The translations under genes were made by a program, and so were the position numbers. A DNA stretch of 16,434 nucleotides from GCA-965745 sp046704525 (GTDB taxonomy: Archaea > Thermoplasmatota > Thermoplasmata > Thermoplasmatales > Thermoplasmataceae), in contig JBJKRS010000106.1 in assembly GCA_046704525.1 (NCBI GenBank), positions 1 through 16,434 of the forward strand, read 5' to 3'. The notes under the pieces are model-generated. The model did not search any database. It had not been told where the DNA came from and worked only from the letters and a program-made list of their open reading frames with translations. The first letter of the stretch is position 1. Every line of letters begins with the position of its first letter. Of this stretch, positions 6,713-14,019 are shown piece by piece.

Positions 6713-8074
6713 ATGAGCGAACACCTGTTCGGTTCAGAAAAGGTTTCAGGCAAAGGCCCAGATGATGAATCCTCCACTTCTGGAAGGACACAGAAGGAGA
6801 TATCAACATTCTACCTCTGGTTCGCTTCAAACCTGACTGTCGCAGATTTTGCCCTCGGGTTCATCCCGATTTCTCTGGGAATGTCCATTGGCGACAGCAT
6901 AATCGCACTAGCTGTAGGCAATATACTGGGAGGTGCCCTGCTTGCACTCATGAGTGCCATGGGGCCAAAAACCGGGCTGCCGCAGATGCTTCTTGGAATG
7001 CGGTCCATGGGCAGGCTCCCGGGGAAGATCATATCACTGCTGCAGTGGAGCAACACGGGAGGGTGGCTGACCGTGAACATAGTCATAGCTTCGCTGGCCC
7101 TTTCAACTGCCTTCTCTGGGCTGAACTACATCGTATCCATAGCAATCTCGGTGATCGTGGTAGCGATTGCAGCATTCCTTGGCGGAAAGGCAATCCATGG
7201 TTTCGAGAAGGTTATGTCCTTCGTCCTGGGCATAATGTTCGCATTCCTCACCATCTACTCCTTCGCACACTTCGACATAGCCTCGTCATATTCCTCATCC
7301 CCTGTGGTTCCCGTTTCGGTGGGAATCGGAATCACAGTTGCAGTCTCATTTTCATATCTAATGTCATGGAGCCCGTATGCATCAGATTATTCCAGGTATG
7401 TCAGGCCAGGGGGGTCTGAAAGGAAAGTATTCGCATACACCTTCATAGGTGGTGCCGTTGCGTCTTTCTGGCTTGAAGCGGCTGGCCTCATGGTGGCGAT
7501 CATAAGCGGCGGAGCTTCCGGAAATCCGGCAGGAGACCTTTACTCCATTCTCGGGAGATTCGGGGTTATCGGCATGCTCGCCCTTTTCCTAGGCGGGCTC
7601 TCGGCCAACTCCCTCAACCTGTATTCCAACTCAGTCTCGCTCAAGACAGCAGGAGTAAGGATAAGGCGAACAAATCTAGTGATACTGGTATCAATTGTAG
7701 TCATGATCATTTCAATAATCGGGTATGGAAGGTTCTACCATTTCTACGAATCATTCCTCCTTGTCCTTGACTACTGGATAACTCCATGGATTGGCGTGGT
7801 GCTATGCGACTTGTTCAATGTGAACGGCAAGTCCGGCCACGACACTTCAAGATATGCCAGTACAAGGTGGCCTGGGGTGATTTCCTATGTAGCTGCAATA
7901 GCGGTTTCCATACCTTTCATGGCACCGTCCGCATCTCTCACAGCACCTATTGCTGCCTTTCTGGGCGGAGTCGACATCAGCTACTTTGTCTCATTTGCCG
8001 TTGCGGTTGTGCTATACCTGATCCTGTCAGGAAGGGAAAGGAAAATAAGAAGTCCCGGGGATGTGGTCTCATAA
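6713..8074 (+). CDS. NCS1-family nucleobase permease (cytosine/purine type)
   Basis: This is an integral membrane transporter of 453 residues, the normal size for the 12-helix NCS1 family, which imports nucleobases or related compounds with a cation. A hydrophilic N-terminus of about 30 residues leads into FYLWFASNLTVADFALG, the family's first helix. It is followed by the serine/glycine-rich second helix and GPKTGLPQMLLGMRSMGR, a strongly conserved NCS1 loop. WSNTGGWLTVNI (near 112-123) and WSPYASDYSRYVRPGG (near 219-234) are further hallmarks. Substrate cannot be told from sequence; cytosine or uracil would suit the dUTPase-like gene that follows with a 1-nt overlap (TAATG). A TATA box 25 nt upstream fixes the start. 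Confidence 0.88.
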   Translation: MSEHLFGSEKVSGKGPDDESSTSGRTQKEISTFYLWFASNLTVADFALGFIPISLGMSIGDSIIALAVGNILGGALLALMSAMGPKTGLPQMLLGMRSMGRLPGKIISLLQWSNTGGWLTVNIVIASLALSTAFSGLNYIVSIAISVIVVAIAAFLGGKAIHGFEKVMSFVLGIMFAFLTIYSFAHFDIASSYSSSPVVPVSVGIGITVAVSFSYLMSWSPYASDYSRYVRPGGSERKVFAYTFIGGAVASFWLEAAGLMVAIISGGASGNPAGDLYSILGRFGVIGMLALFLGGLSANSLNLYSNSVSLKTAGVRIRRTNLVILVSIVVMIISIIGYGRFYHFYESFLLVLDYWITPWIGVVLCDLFNVNGKSGHDTSRYASTRWPGVISYVAAIAVSIPFMAPSASLTAPIAAFLGGVDISYFVSFAVAVVLYLILSGRERKIRSPGDVVS

Positions 8075-8538
8075 TGGCTGTGCTCAACGACACCAGGATT
8101 ACCCGGATGGCCCGCGCAGGCGACCTAAAATTGGAAAATTTTGTGGGCGAGAATGTCACTCCAAACGGGTATGATATCACAATTGGATCAGTCAGGACCC
8201 AGGAATCCCCTGAATGCGAGTCGGTGGAGGTAACCCCTGCTGCTCCGTTCTGGGTATCGTCTCTTGAGGTCTTCAATCTCCCGCCCGGCATAGGTGGGCA
8301 GATATTCATTCGGTCCTCATATGCAAGAAAGGGGGTGATCGGATCATTCGGGTACGTGGACGCCGGTTTCAGGGGTTCACTCACTTTGGCATTCTTCAAT
8401 GCATCCTCGAATATCATAAGGGTACAGAAAGGCTCCACAATAGCCCAGATCATTTTCATGGAGCTGGACTCGCCCGCGGACATGCTCTATGGAGAGAGAT
8501 CCGGGCACTACCAGGGGAAAACGGGCATTAATCTCTGA
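8074..8538 (+). CDS. dUTPase / dCTP deaminase superfamily protein
   Basis: The 154 residues have the trimeric dUTPase/Dcd fold: VTPNGYDITIG at 28-38, motif RSSYARKGV at 80-88, GYVDAGFRGSLTLAFFN at 93-109, and GSTIAQIIFMEL at 120-131. Members remove pyrophosphate from dUTP, deaminate dCTP, or do both. In Dcd enzymes a catalytic Glu follows the GxxG strand ('LEF'). Here that position is Ala106 (LAF), while the Asp in GYVDAGF (Asp96) is kept. I therefore favour dUTP diphosphatase over deaminase. ATG overlaps the permease stop (TAATG), so translation is probably coupled. The same frame is open further upstream, but that stretch lies inside the permease and is only its shadow. Pairing with a nucleobase permease suggests pyrimidine salvage and dUTP control. 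Confidence 0.8.
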   Translation: MAVLNDTRITRMARAGDLKLENFVGENVTPNGYDITIGSVRTQESPECESVEVTPAAPFWVSSLEVFNLPPGIGGQIFIRSSYARKGVIGSFGYVDAGFRGSLTLAFFNASSNIIRVQKGSTIAQIIFMELDSPADMLYGERSGHYQGKTGINL

Positions 8539-8590
8539 ATTCTGGGAAAACGATTGGTCTTAGTAGTCTGATCCCATCACGCATGCAGAA

Positions 8591-9016
8591 ATGGGGCTTA
8601 GAGATGTGAGATTCAGCTGTGAACAGACAAGCAAGGCGACTCCAGAGGATTTATGGAGGATAATCTCTGAGTGGAAGCGTGTCCCGGAGTTCTGGAAGGG
8701 CACCAGGGACCTGGAGGAACTCAATGACGGTACGTTCAGGGTAAAATTCGCTTTTCCCGGCACTGGCACCATGAAGATTGAACTGGACAAGCCCGGCCTG
8801 ACAGTGACAGAGGATTACCTCAAGGGTCCCTTCAGGGGCGAGAAGACCACGACAATTACCAATGACGATGGCATAAGCAAGCTGAAAACAGAGTGGAATG
8901 TCAAACTTTCTCCGACTCTGATGTTCGGGCGCTCTTCCATCGAGAAGCATTTCAAGGAAGGCACTGAAAACGCCTTGAAGCGAATATCAGACGCTTCCGA
9001 ATCTTCATCTAACTGA
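8591..9016 (+). CDS. SRPBCC/START-like fold protein
   Basis: The 141 residues have the outline of a small SRPBCC (polyketide-cyclase/START-like) domain. An N-terminal strand is followed by ATPEDLWRIISEWKRVPEFW (residues 16-35), the family's 'a..e.vW..l.d...+P.W' helix. Several strands follow (FRVKFAFPG, MKIELDKPG, KTTTITND, LKTEWNVKL), then a long C-terminal helix (SSIEKHFKEGTENALKRI). Such proteins bind hydrophobic ligands in a deep cavity; no ligand can be inferred. It starts 52 nt after the dUTPase-like gene with no clear TATA box, so cotranscription is likely. Its 3' end overlaps rnz on the other strand by 8 nt. Confidence 0.6.
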   Translation: MGLRDVRFSCEQTSKATPEDLWRIISEWKRVPEFWKGTRDLEELNDGTFRVKFAFPGTGTMKIELDKPGLTVTEDYLKGPFRGEKTTTITNDDGISKLKTEWNVKLSPTLMFGRSSIEKHFKEGTENALKRISDASESSSN

Positions 9017-9941
9017 GCGGGGTTATCTCAGTCCTTTTTTTCACTTCGACTTCCAGCAGATCTGTGCTTAGCTCGGAGCCCGGAAATATACCCCTGGCCT
9101 CCTCAAGCAGTGTATTCGTGTCCACAACTCTGGGACTGTAGTGGAAGAGGTACAGCTTCTTCACTCCAGCATCTCTTGCAATCTCTGCGGCCTGTCTGGA
9201 TGAAGTGTGCCCGTACACATTGACAGTTGGCTCCAGTGATGAATCTGTCGATGTATCGTGTATCAGGACGTCCGCATCCCTTGAGAACTCCTTCATGGAT
9301 TCCATTGGCCTGGTATCGCCGGTATAGACGATTTTCCTGCCTTTCCTGAGGCCCATTGCAACCTCCTCCAGCTTTACTGTTCTCCCATTGTAGATGATTG
9401 CCCCCTGGTTCCTGAGTTCCTCCAGCCTCCTTGACGGAATCCCTAGGCGATCCGCGGCTTCCTTGTCTATCTTGACGAGGTCCTTTTCCTCCAGAGAATA
9501 TGCCAGTGCAGGCACGGGGTGGTCGTTCCAGTGAGTCCTGATTGCAAATTTGTCAAAGTCATATGTTTTTCCAGGGTAAAGCTGGGTAATCTTCACGTCG
9601 AACCCGAGTGTGTAGTAACCAACATTGAGTGCATTGGAGAGTATTCTCACTGCCCCGGGAGGGCCATAGACCTCAAGTTCCTCTGTCCTGTTGTTGAATG
9701 ACATGCTCTGGATAAGCCCCAGCAGGCCCAGAAAATGGTCTCCGTGGAAGTGGGTGATGAAAACCTTGTTCACCCTCATGAAAGAGATAGGGCTCCTCAT
9801 GATCTGCTTTTGAGTCCCTTCACCGCAATCGAAGAGGCATGTGATCTCATCGACCTGAATCGCTACTGAGGGAAGCCCCCTTTGAGGAACAGGCCATGAT
9901 CCTCCTGTGCCTAGAAAAGTCACCTTGACATTGGAAACCAT
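9009..9941 (-). CDS. rnz: tRNase Z (tRNA 3' endonuclease)
   Basis: RNase Z cuts the 3' trailer from pre-tRNAs. From ATG 9941 the protein has 310 residues, the usual short-form length, and starts at once with the first metallo-beta-lactamase strand, VKVTFLGTGGSWPVPQRG. The zinc ligands are visible: His64, His66, Asp68 and His69 in THFHGDH, His141 in WNDHPVPA, Asp209 in YTGDTRP, and His267 in LFHYSPR. GEGTQKQ at 40-46 is also typical. The frame is open 50 codons further upstream, but that overlaps the Toprim gene and the domain does not need it. The gene follows the Toprim gene by 28 nt. An AT-rich element at about 9969-9977 could give it a promoter of its own. Confidence 0.93.
   Translation of the reverse strand: MVSNVKVTFLGTGGSWPVPQRGLPSVAIQVDEITCLFDCGEGTQKQIMRSPISFMRVNKVFITHFHGDHFLGLLGLIQSMSFNNRTEELEVYGPPGAVRILSNALNVGYYTLGFDVKITQLYPGKTYDFDKFAIRTHWNDHPVPALAYSLEEKDLVKIDKEAADRLGIPSRRLEELRNQGAIIYNGRTVKLEEVAMGLRKGRKIVYTGDTRPMESMKEFSRDADVLIHDTSTDSSLEPTVNVYGHTSSRQAAEIARDAGVKKLYLFHYSPRVVDTNTLLEEARGIFPGSELSTDLLEVEVKKRTEITPLS
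9035..9041 (+). terminator. T7 run, probable terminator of the permease unit
   Basis: A run of seven T begins 19 nt after the stop of the SRPBCC gene, inside the 3' end of convergent rnz. Archaeal termination commonly needs only such a T tract. No hairpin precedes it. Confidence 0.4.
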
Positions 9942-9969
9942 TAGATTCAAAAAAAGGAATATGTGGGTA

Positions 9970-10416
9970 TTATTTGTTATTTGGCAACCTTCGGCCCCGC
10001 CAGTAAGGGTCCATAGCTCCAAGGGCACCGTAGTACCCGAATTCCCTCTTGATCCTTGCAACTTCTGAGGGAAGTTCCTCAACGGTGGCAATGGGCGACC
10101 TCTTGCAGAAATAGTCCCAGAGATAGGTATCTGCCTTGACGCCAGAGCTGACCAGGTAATTTTGGATCATCCTCTTAAGAGTCTTCCCCTTTCTGTCGAA
10201 ATCAGTCAGGATAATGATCTCCCCGTACTCCTCTGCGAGATTCTCTGAGAAGTGAAGAATGCTCTCACCCGAGTTGACCTGTATTATCTGCCCGCTGAAC
10301 TCTATGCTCCTGAGGCTGGAAACATCATTCTTCCCCTCAACAACAATAGGGACAGACAAGTTTTTCATCCTGTACTGCTCCAGAAGTGAAAAAACTCTTG
10401 GTTCTGCCAGAGCCAT
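9970..10416 (-). CDS. small Toprim-domain protein (UPF0292-type)
   Basis: The 148 residues hold a minimal Toprim fold. The catalytic-type Glu lies in PIVVEGKNDVSSLR (residues 23-36, Glu27) and the acidic pair in ILTDFDRKGKTL (69-80; Asp72, Asp74). Toprim domains occur in primases, topoisomerases and RNase M5-like nucleases; stand-alone archaeal forms have no firmly assigned activity. A basic tail follows (PYWRGRRLPNN). It probably shares a transcript with tRNase Z, which would suit a role in RNA processing, but this is inference from position only. ATG 10416 is supported by a TATA box at 10441-10450. Confidence 0.72.
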   Translation of the reverse strand: MALAEPRVFSLLEQYRMKNLSVPIVVEGKNDVSSLRSIEFSGQIIQVNSGESILHFSENLAEEYGEIIILTDFDRKGKTLKRMIQNYLVSSGVKADTYLWDYFCKRSPIATVEELPSEVARIKREFGYYGALGAMDPYWRGRRLPNNK

Positions 10417-10440
10417 CGGACTAGTCTACTAAATGGCTCT

Positions 10441-10450
10441 AAATAAATGT
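10441..10450 (-). promoter_or_regulatory. TATA box of the Toprim-rnz unit
   Basis: On the minus strand, ACATTTATTT is centred about 29 nt before ATG 10416. It would give a leader of only a few nucleotides. Confidence 0.45.
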
Positions 10451-10461
10451 TCTGGTGCAGC

Positions 10462-13188
10462 TTAGTCCCAGAATCTCCTGTTTCTGGCAAAGTCCATCTC
10501 TGCGTTCAGGATTGCACGCACGAAATCCTCGTCACTGGCATAGCTGACCTCGAGAAGCCTTGAGCCGGTTTCAGGCCCGATTCCCCTGGCGGCCATGACC
10601 ATAATCGCATTCATGCCCCTCTCCCTGACGAGATGGGCATTCTTGATCAGCCTCTTCTTTGTCTTCTGGGCTTCTCTGCTTTCTCCCTCGGCCTTTCCGA
10701 GGAGATCCCTCTCAAAGGGGGAGAGGGAGGCAACCAGGTAGCTCCCGCAGATTGGGCATTTGATGGTATCTATTTCCCTGATTTTCTGGGTTCTCACGTT
10801 CTTGCAGCGGGTGCAGTACAGCGTGACCTCTTCATTCTTGATCCTCTTCAGGACCGATTCAAGAATGGTCTTTGTCGGCTTGAGCGGTGACACTCTTTCG
10901 GAATAATGGGAGAGGAAGACCTTGGTAGATTCGGACATTCCATCACGGAGGACGAACCCTATTTCTTCGTGAATTCTTCCAAGATAGTCATGGAGGGTCG
11001 CCATGTCCATGTAATCAGACATGAGCTTCCTGATCGAGTCACTGTATACCGGTGTGTCGTGATATGCCTCTACGAGCTTCTCAAACCTGAACCTGCTCAT
11101 GTCGGCATCGTTGCTTACTATGCTGAATTTTTTCGCTTCGTACAAGAAGACAGAAGAGAAGAACCTTGATCTCCGCGCCACACCTCTGATGTAGGACTCG
11201 ATCATCTCGGGCTTGACGCCCAGGATTATGTTCTTAACATCCTCCGCCTTGATCTTCCTCGAGCTCCTCAGGTATATGTGGTATGGCGAGAAGTCCACCT
11301 CCACACTCTCCCCCGTCATGGCGGCGATCAGGCTGGAGAGGATCTCGGCCAGGGCGAAGTTTGCCCTGGTGCCCAGCAGAATCTGTATGATTATTTCTGA
11401 ACCGTAAGATTCTATCACTACCTGATCAAGGGTTCCGGGACCCTTGTCGTACCATTCCTCCATTAGGGGCCGGGAACCTTCGTCCACTTCATCCAGGATC
11501 ACTCTGCCCTCCCTGTTCTGTGATACCTTGCTTGTCACGTCCAGGAGCACAGGGATTTCCTCCCCGGACCACTTCGGTGCAATAGCGGCCGTGGAGAAGG
11601 GCTCAACAAGTATTTTCTCCTCGTCTATCCTGATGGTCCGCCAGGTGGTTCCTTTCATGACAAAGTAGCTCCCGGGCTCTATCTCGTTGACGACATACCT
11701 TTCGTCAAGGGTGCCGATGAACTTCCTGTTTATTGTGTCTATGACCTTGTAGTTCTTCTCGCTGGGTATCATGGAAATGTTCTGTATGTAGTACCTCAGG
11801 GAGCCCCTCTTCTTTCCTATTCTGTCTCCGTCTATCCATATTCGGTCAATGGAGGCAAGGAATTCTATGAGGTTATCGAATTCCTCATCCTCAAGCTTGC
11901 GGAAGGGATATGCGCTCCTGACCAAGTTGAGCATGTCCCGGCGCGCTATTCCACCAGTGAAGTGAAGCTCATTCATGATCTGGTTGGCAACAGTCGCCAG
12001 TGAATTTCTGCGAATCTGGATGTCCTCCAGATGCCCCCCTCGTATATGGGAGACAATTGCCATAGCTTCCTCAAGCTCTATGATGTCGCTGCAAATGATG
12101 TGGCCGCGGGAGACTTTCTGAATCCAGTGCCCCGACCTGCCAACTCTCTGGATCAGCTTGTTGATCTGCCTGGAGGAATTGAATTGTATTACGAGATCTG
12201 CGGAGCCTATGTCGATCCCCAGCTCCAGGGACGATGTGCAGATGAGGGCCTTGATCTTCCCAGCTTTGAAGTCCTGCTCAGCTGCTTCTCTGGAAGACTT
12301 TGAAAGCGAGCCATGGTGTACCTGGACAGGGGGATCATTGAGCCAGAGGCGGAGCCTGAATGCTATGTCTTCCGCTGCACTCCTGGTGTTCACGAAGACA
12401 AGCGTGCCACTGTGCCTGCTGATCAGGGACCACATGTAAGTTATGGCTCCCGCATATCCAGGATCGCATCCCATGACCTCCGCCTCTTGCTCTCCCGAAT
12501 CCGGTGGGATCAGGAGCGACATTTCAAGCTTCTTCTCTATGTCGACCTTTATGATCTCAGCCTTCTTTGTTGGGGAAAGAAATTCGGAAAGTTCCTCTGC
12601 ATTTCCCACTGTTGCTGACAGGCCAATCCTCTGGAAATCACCGGCCACAGACCTCAGACGCTCAAGCGCGATGGCAAGCTGTGAACCGCGCTCATTCTGG
12701 GCAGCCTCATGGAGTTCGTCAACTACGACATAGCGAACATTCCTGATGATTTGCCTCAGCCTCTTGCCATTGAGTAGAATCTGCAGTGACTCTGGCGTGG
12801 TAATGAGGATGTCAGCCGGATGGGTGACAATCTGCCGCCTGGCAGAGGCCGATATATCACTGTGCCTGACCTGGGTCCTGATTCCGAGTTCCTCTCCATA
12901 CTCTATCAGTCTGCCGAGCATGTCTCTATTAAGTGCCCTGAGTGGCGTGATGTAAAGCGTTGAGATGGGGGTAGGCTCATCATTGAGTATCTTGTGGAAC
13001 AGTGGCAGTATGGCTGCCTCGGTTTTTCCGCTCCCAGTTGGAGAGAGAAGTAATGCATTCTTGCCCTCCAGGACTACTGGGATCATTCCGCTCTGTGCAT
13101 CAGTGGGCTCAGATATGCCTCTGGACTTCAGCATTTTGGCTATTCTCGGGTCAAGGTGCTCGAATGCCGATAAAGTACGTCCCTCCAT
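10462..13188 (-). CDS. lhr: Lhr-type superfamily 2 helicase
   Basis: Lhr helicases are ATP-driven 3'-5' translocases on single-stranded nucleic acid, implicated in DNA repair and RNA metabolism. The 908 residues match archaeal Lhr. Motif I (SPTGSGKT, 49-56), TPLRAL (81-86), TTPES (130-134), motif II DELH (157-160), motif III SAT (191-193), TSSLELGIDIG (318-328) and motif VI QRVGRSGH (347-354) form the two RecA domains. The long Lhr-specific winged-helix and C-terminal domains follow. A Cys4 motif (Cys792, Cys795, Cys811, Cys814; CTRC and CPIC) near the C-terminus looks like a zinc site. ATG 13188 is preceded by AGGAGG at 13198-13203 with 9 nt spacing, and a TATA box lies at 13231-13240. It stands alone on its transcript. 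Confidence 0.93.
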   Translation of the reverse strand: MEGRTLSAFEHLDPRIAKMLKSRGISEPTDAQSGMIPVVLEGKNALLLSPTGSGKTEAAILPLFHKILNDEPTPISTLYITPLRALNRDMLGRLIEYGEELGIRTQVRHSDISASARRQIVTHPADILITTPESLQILLNGKRLRQIIRNVRYVVVDELHEAAQNERGSQLAIALERLRSVAGDFQRIGLSATVGNAEELSEFLSPTKKAEIIKVDIEKKLEMSLLIPPDSGEQEAEVMGCDPGYAGAITYMWSLISRHSGTLVFVNTRSAAEDIAFRLRLWLNDPPVQVHHGSLSKSSREAAEQDFKAGKIKALICTSSLELGIDIGSADLVIQFNSSRQINKLIQRVGRSGHWIQKVSRGHIICSDIIELEEAMAIVSHIRGGHLEDIQIRRNSLATVANQIMNELHFTGGIARRDMLNLVRSAYPFRKLEDEEFDNLIEFLASIDRIWIDGDRIGKKRGSLRYYIQNISMIPSEKNYKVIDTINRKFIGTLDERYVVNEIEPGSYFVMKGTTWRTIRIDEEKILVEPFSTAAIAPKWSGEEIPVLLDVTSKVSQNREGRVILDEVDEGSRPLMEEWYDKGPGTLDQVVIESYGSEIIIQILLGTRANFALAEILSSLIAAMTGESVEVDFSPYHIYLRSSRKIKAEDVKNIILGVKPEMIESYIRGVARRSRFFSSVFLYEAKKFSIVSNDADMSRFRFEKLVEAYHDTPVYSDSIRKLMSDYMDMATLHDYLGRIHEEIGFVLRDGMSESTKVFLSHYSERVSPLKPTKTILESVLKRIKNEEVTLYCTRCKNVRTQKIREIDTIKCPICGSYLVASLSPFERDLLGKAEGESREAQKTKKRLIKNAHLVRERGMNAIMVMAARGIGPETGSRLLEVSYASDEDFVRAILNAEMDFARNRRFWD

Positions 13189-13197
13189 TACTGATGC

Positions 13198-13240
13198 CCT
13201 CCTGAAGAGCTGTAACTTCAGTATTCACTTTACATATTAA
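13198..13240 (-). promoter_or_regulatory. lhr promoter and Shine-Dalgarno
   Basis: On the minus strand, TTAATATGTA (13231-13240) is a TATA box predicting transcription from about 13211. AGGAGG (13198-13203) follows 9 nt before the ATG. Unlike most genes here, lhr has a short leader with a classical ribosome-binding site. Confidence 0.55.
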
Positions 13241-13270
13241 TGCTAATTCAATCGCAGATAAACGGGACAC

Positions 13271-13312
13271 AAAAAAGGACCTCTGGAAAGCTGCAATGCA
13301 GCCCCCTGGTCC
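13271..13312 (-). terminator. hairpin plus T6 terminator after the acidic mini-ORF
   Basis: On the minus strand GGACC (13308-13312) pairs with GGTCC (13277-13281), and the inner arms GCTGCA/TGCAGC (13290-13302) extend the structure. It is followed at once by TTTTTT (13271-13276). An outer inverted repeat AACGGGAC/GTCCCGTT (13261-13268 and 13309-13316) encloses it. The layout is that of an intrinsic terminator for a transcript coming from 13404. A structured RNA domain is the alternative. Confidence 0.45.
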
Positions 13313-13332
13313 CGTTAAGCTGTCATAGGGGG

Positions 13333-13404
13333 TTAAAATTCGTCGTCGTCCTCTTCATCATCTTCATCGTCGTCGTAGTCTTTTCTCTTAATGAAGCTTA
13401 ACAA
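13333..13404 (-). CDS. 23-residue microprotein with acidic tail (candidate)
   Basis: TTG 13404 is preceded by GGGAGGTG (13411-13418) at 6 nt spacing, close to ideal. The peptide starts MLSFIKRKDY. Its remaining 13 residues are 12 Asp/Glu plus a final Phe, ending in TAA at 13333-13335. A GTG at 13413 in the same frame would add three residues but lies within the Shine-Dalgarno. A TATA box at 13438-13449 and the hairpin-T6 element at 13271-13312 frame it as a separate transcript of about 150 nt. I know no family for it. The short basic-hydrophobic head with an acidic tail could bind a basic partner such as a nucleic-acid-binding protein, but that is speculation. A non-coding RNA with low-complexity GAC/GAT/GAA repeats is the alternative. 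Confidence 0.45.
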   Translation of the reverse strand: MLSFIKRKDYDDDEDDEEDDDEF

Positions 13405-13437
13405 GCGGAGCACCTCCCAAGGAACTTAGCATTTACC

Positions 13438-13449
13438 GATATATATATC
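13438..13449. promoter_or_regulatory. palindromic TATA element, possibly bidirectional
   Basis: GATATATATATC reads the same on both strands. On the minus strand it sits about 39 nt before the acidic mini-ORF, so its predicted start falls at the Shine-Dalgarno edge (about 13418). On the plus strand it could start a transcript near 13468 that contains the 53-residue ORF and tRNA-Ser. Confidence 0.4.
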
Positions 13450-13567
13450 TTGCAGCACACTTCTTATGCAGTGTTGAGCCGTGAGAGATCTGCTGAAAAG
13501 AACAATCAATCCTTCGCAGGTCAAGGAGCAAAAAATAATACATGGGTCTCAATTACCGGTCGATATT

Positions 13568-13729
13568 ATGAGCGACAAACTTGCAGAGGTCGAAATTTCA
13601 AAGGATGGAGAGACATATTATGTCACCATCACACTTGCTTCCGGAGAGGTCATCACACTTGAGAATGAAGACTTCGAGGAAGTTCTTGAGCAGGTGGCTA
13701 ACGACCTCCAGGACAGATACGGCGCCTAG
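13568..13729 (+). CDS. small acidic protein of unknown function, abutting tRNA-Ser
   Basis: The 53 residues start MSDKLAEVEISKDGETYY. They alternate charged and beta-branched residues (YYVTITLASGEVITLENED), then form an amphipathic helix (FEEVLEQVANDLQDRYG), suggesting a tiny beta-hairpin-helix fold. I recognise no family. ATG 13568 is chosen because the AT-rich AAAAATAATAC at about 13530-13540 would place transcription just before it. A GTG at 13481 in the same frame would add 29 basic residues and suits the TATA element at 13438-13449, so the longer 82-residue form is possible. The TAG stop (13727-13729) is followed with no gap by the first base of tRNA-Ser, so the two are almost surely one transcript. 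Confidence 0.55.
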   Translation: MSDKLAEVEISKDGETYYVTITLASGEVITLENEDFEEVLEQVANDLQDRYGA

Positions 13730-13811
13730 GCGAGGATGGCCCAGTGGTACGGCGGCAGCCTGCTAAGCTGTTTCTCTTATGAGATCGGGGGTTCGAGTCC
13801 CCCTCCTCGCG
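13730..13811 (+). tRNA. tRNA-Ser (anticodon GCT)
   Basis: The 82-nt cloverleaf is complete. Acceptor arms GCGAGGA (13730-13736) and TCCTCGC (13804-13810) pair perfectly, with discriminator G13811. The anticodon stem GCAGC/GCTGT holds loop CTGCTAA with anticodon GCT at 13762-13764, reading AGC and AGU. A long type II variable arm (TCTC, loop TTAT, GAGA; 13773-13784) is diagnostic of Ser. The T arm is GGGGG-TTCGAGT-CCCCC (13787-13803). There is no intron and no encoded CCA. It starts on the base after an upstream ORF stop, so 5' maturation by RNase P would cut directly behind that stop. Confidence 0.95.
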
Positions 13812-14019
13812 CTCTGTAATTTACAGTTCGCCGGTTATTAGAACCCTGTGCATCTGACAACTGATGAGGAATAATCGTTCCACAGTTCCACAGATCTTCT
13901 GATGCAACTTTTCTTGTCATGTACACGCAAATATACGTGGATGTGACACTATTGGACCATCTCGCTCCCAACAAGCGAAAGCAACGGTTTTCACACCCTC
14001 TTCAAGTCAAGGAACATGC

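Noticed and set aside
7786..8073. Upstream extension of the dUTPase-like frame by 96 codons
   Set aside because: It lies wholly inside the permease gene in another frame, and the enzyme fold starts at ATG 8074 with a TAATG junction.
9942..10091. 50-codon upstream extension of tRNase Z
   Set aside because: Overlaps the Toprim gene; the metallo-beta-lactamase fold begins directly at ATG 9941.
10633..13240. Several plus-strand open frames opposite lhr
   Set aside because: All are reading-frame shadows of a strongly coding helicase gene.
13341..13374. GTC/ATC/TTC triplet tract as a simple sequence repeat
   Set aside because: The units are not identical and the tract is fully explained as GAC/GAT/GAA codons of the acidic mini-ORF.
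13777..13974. 65-codon minus-strand ORF running through tRNA-Ser
   Set aside because: Its C-terminus (RARGGGLEPPIS) is the well-known spurious translation of the antisense of a tRNA T arm; no expression signals.
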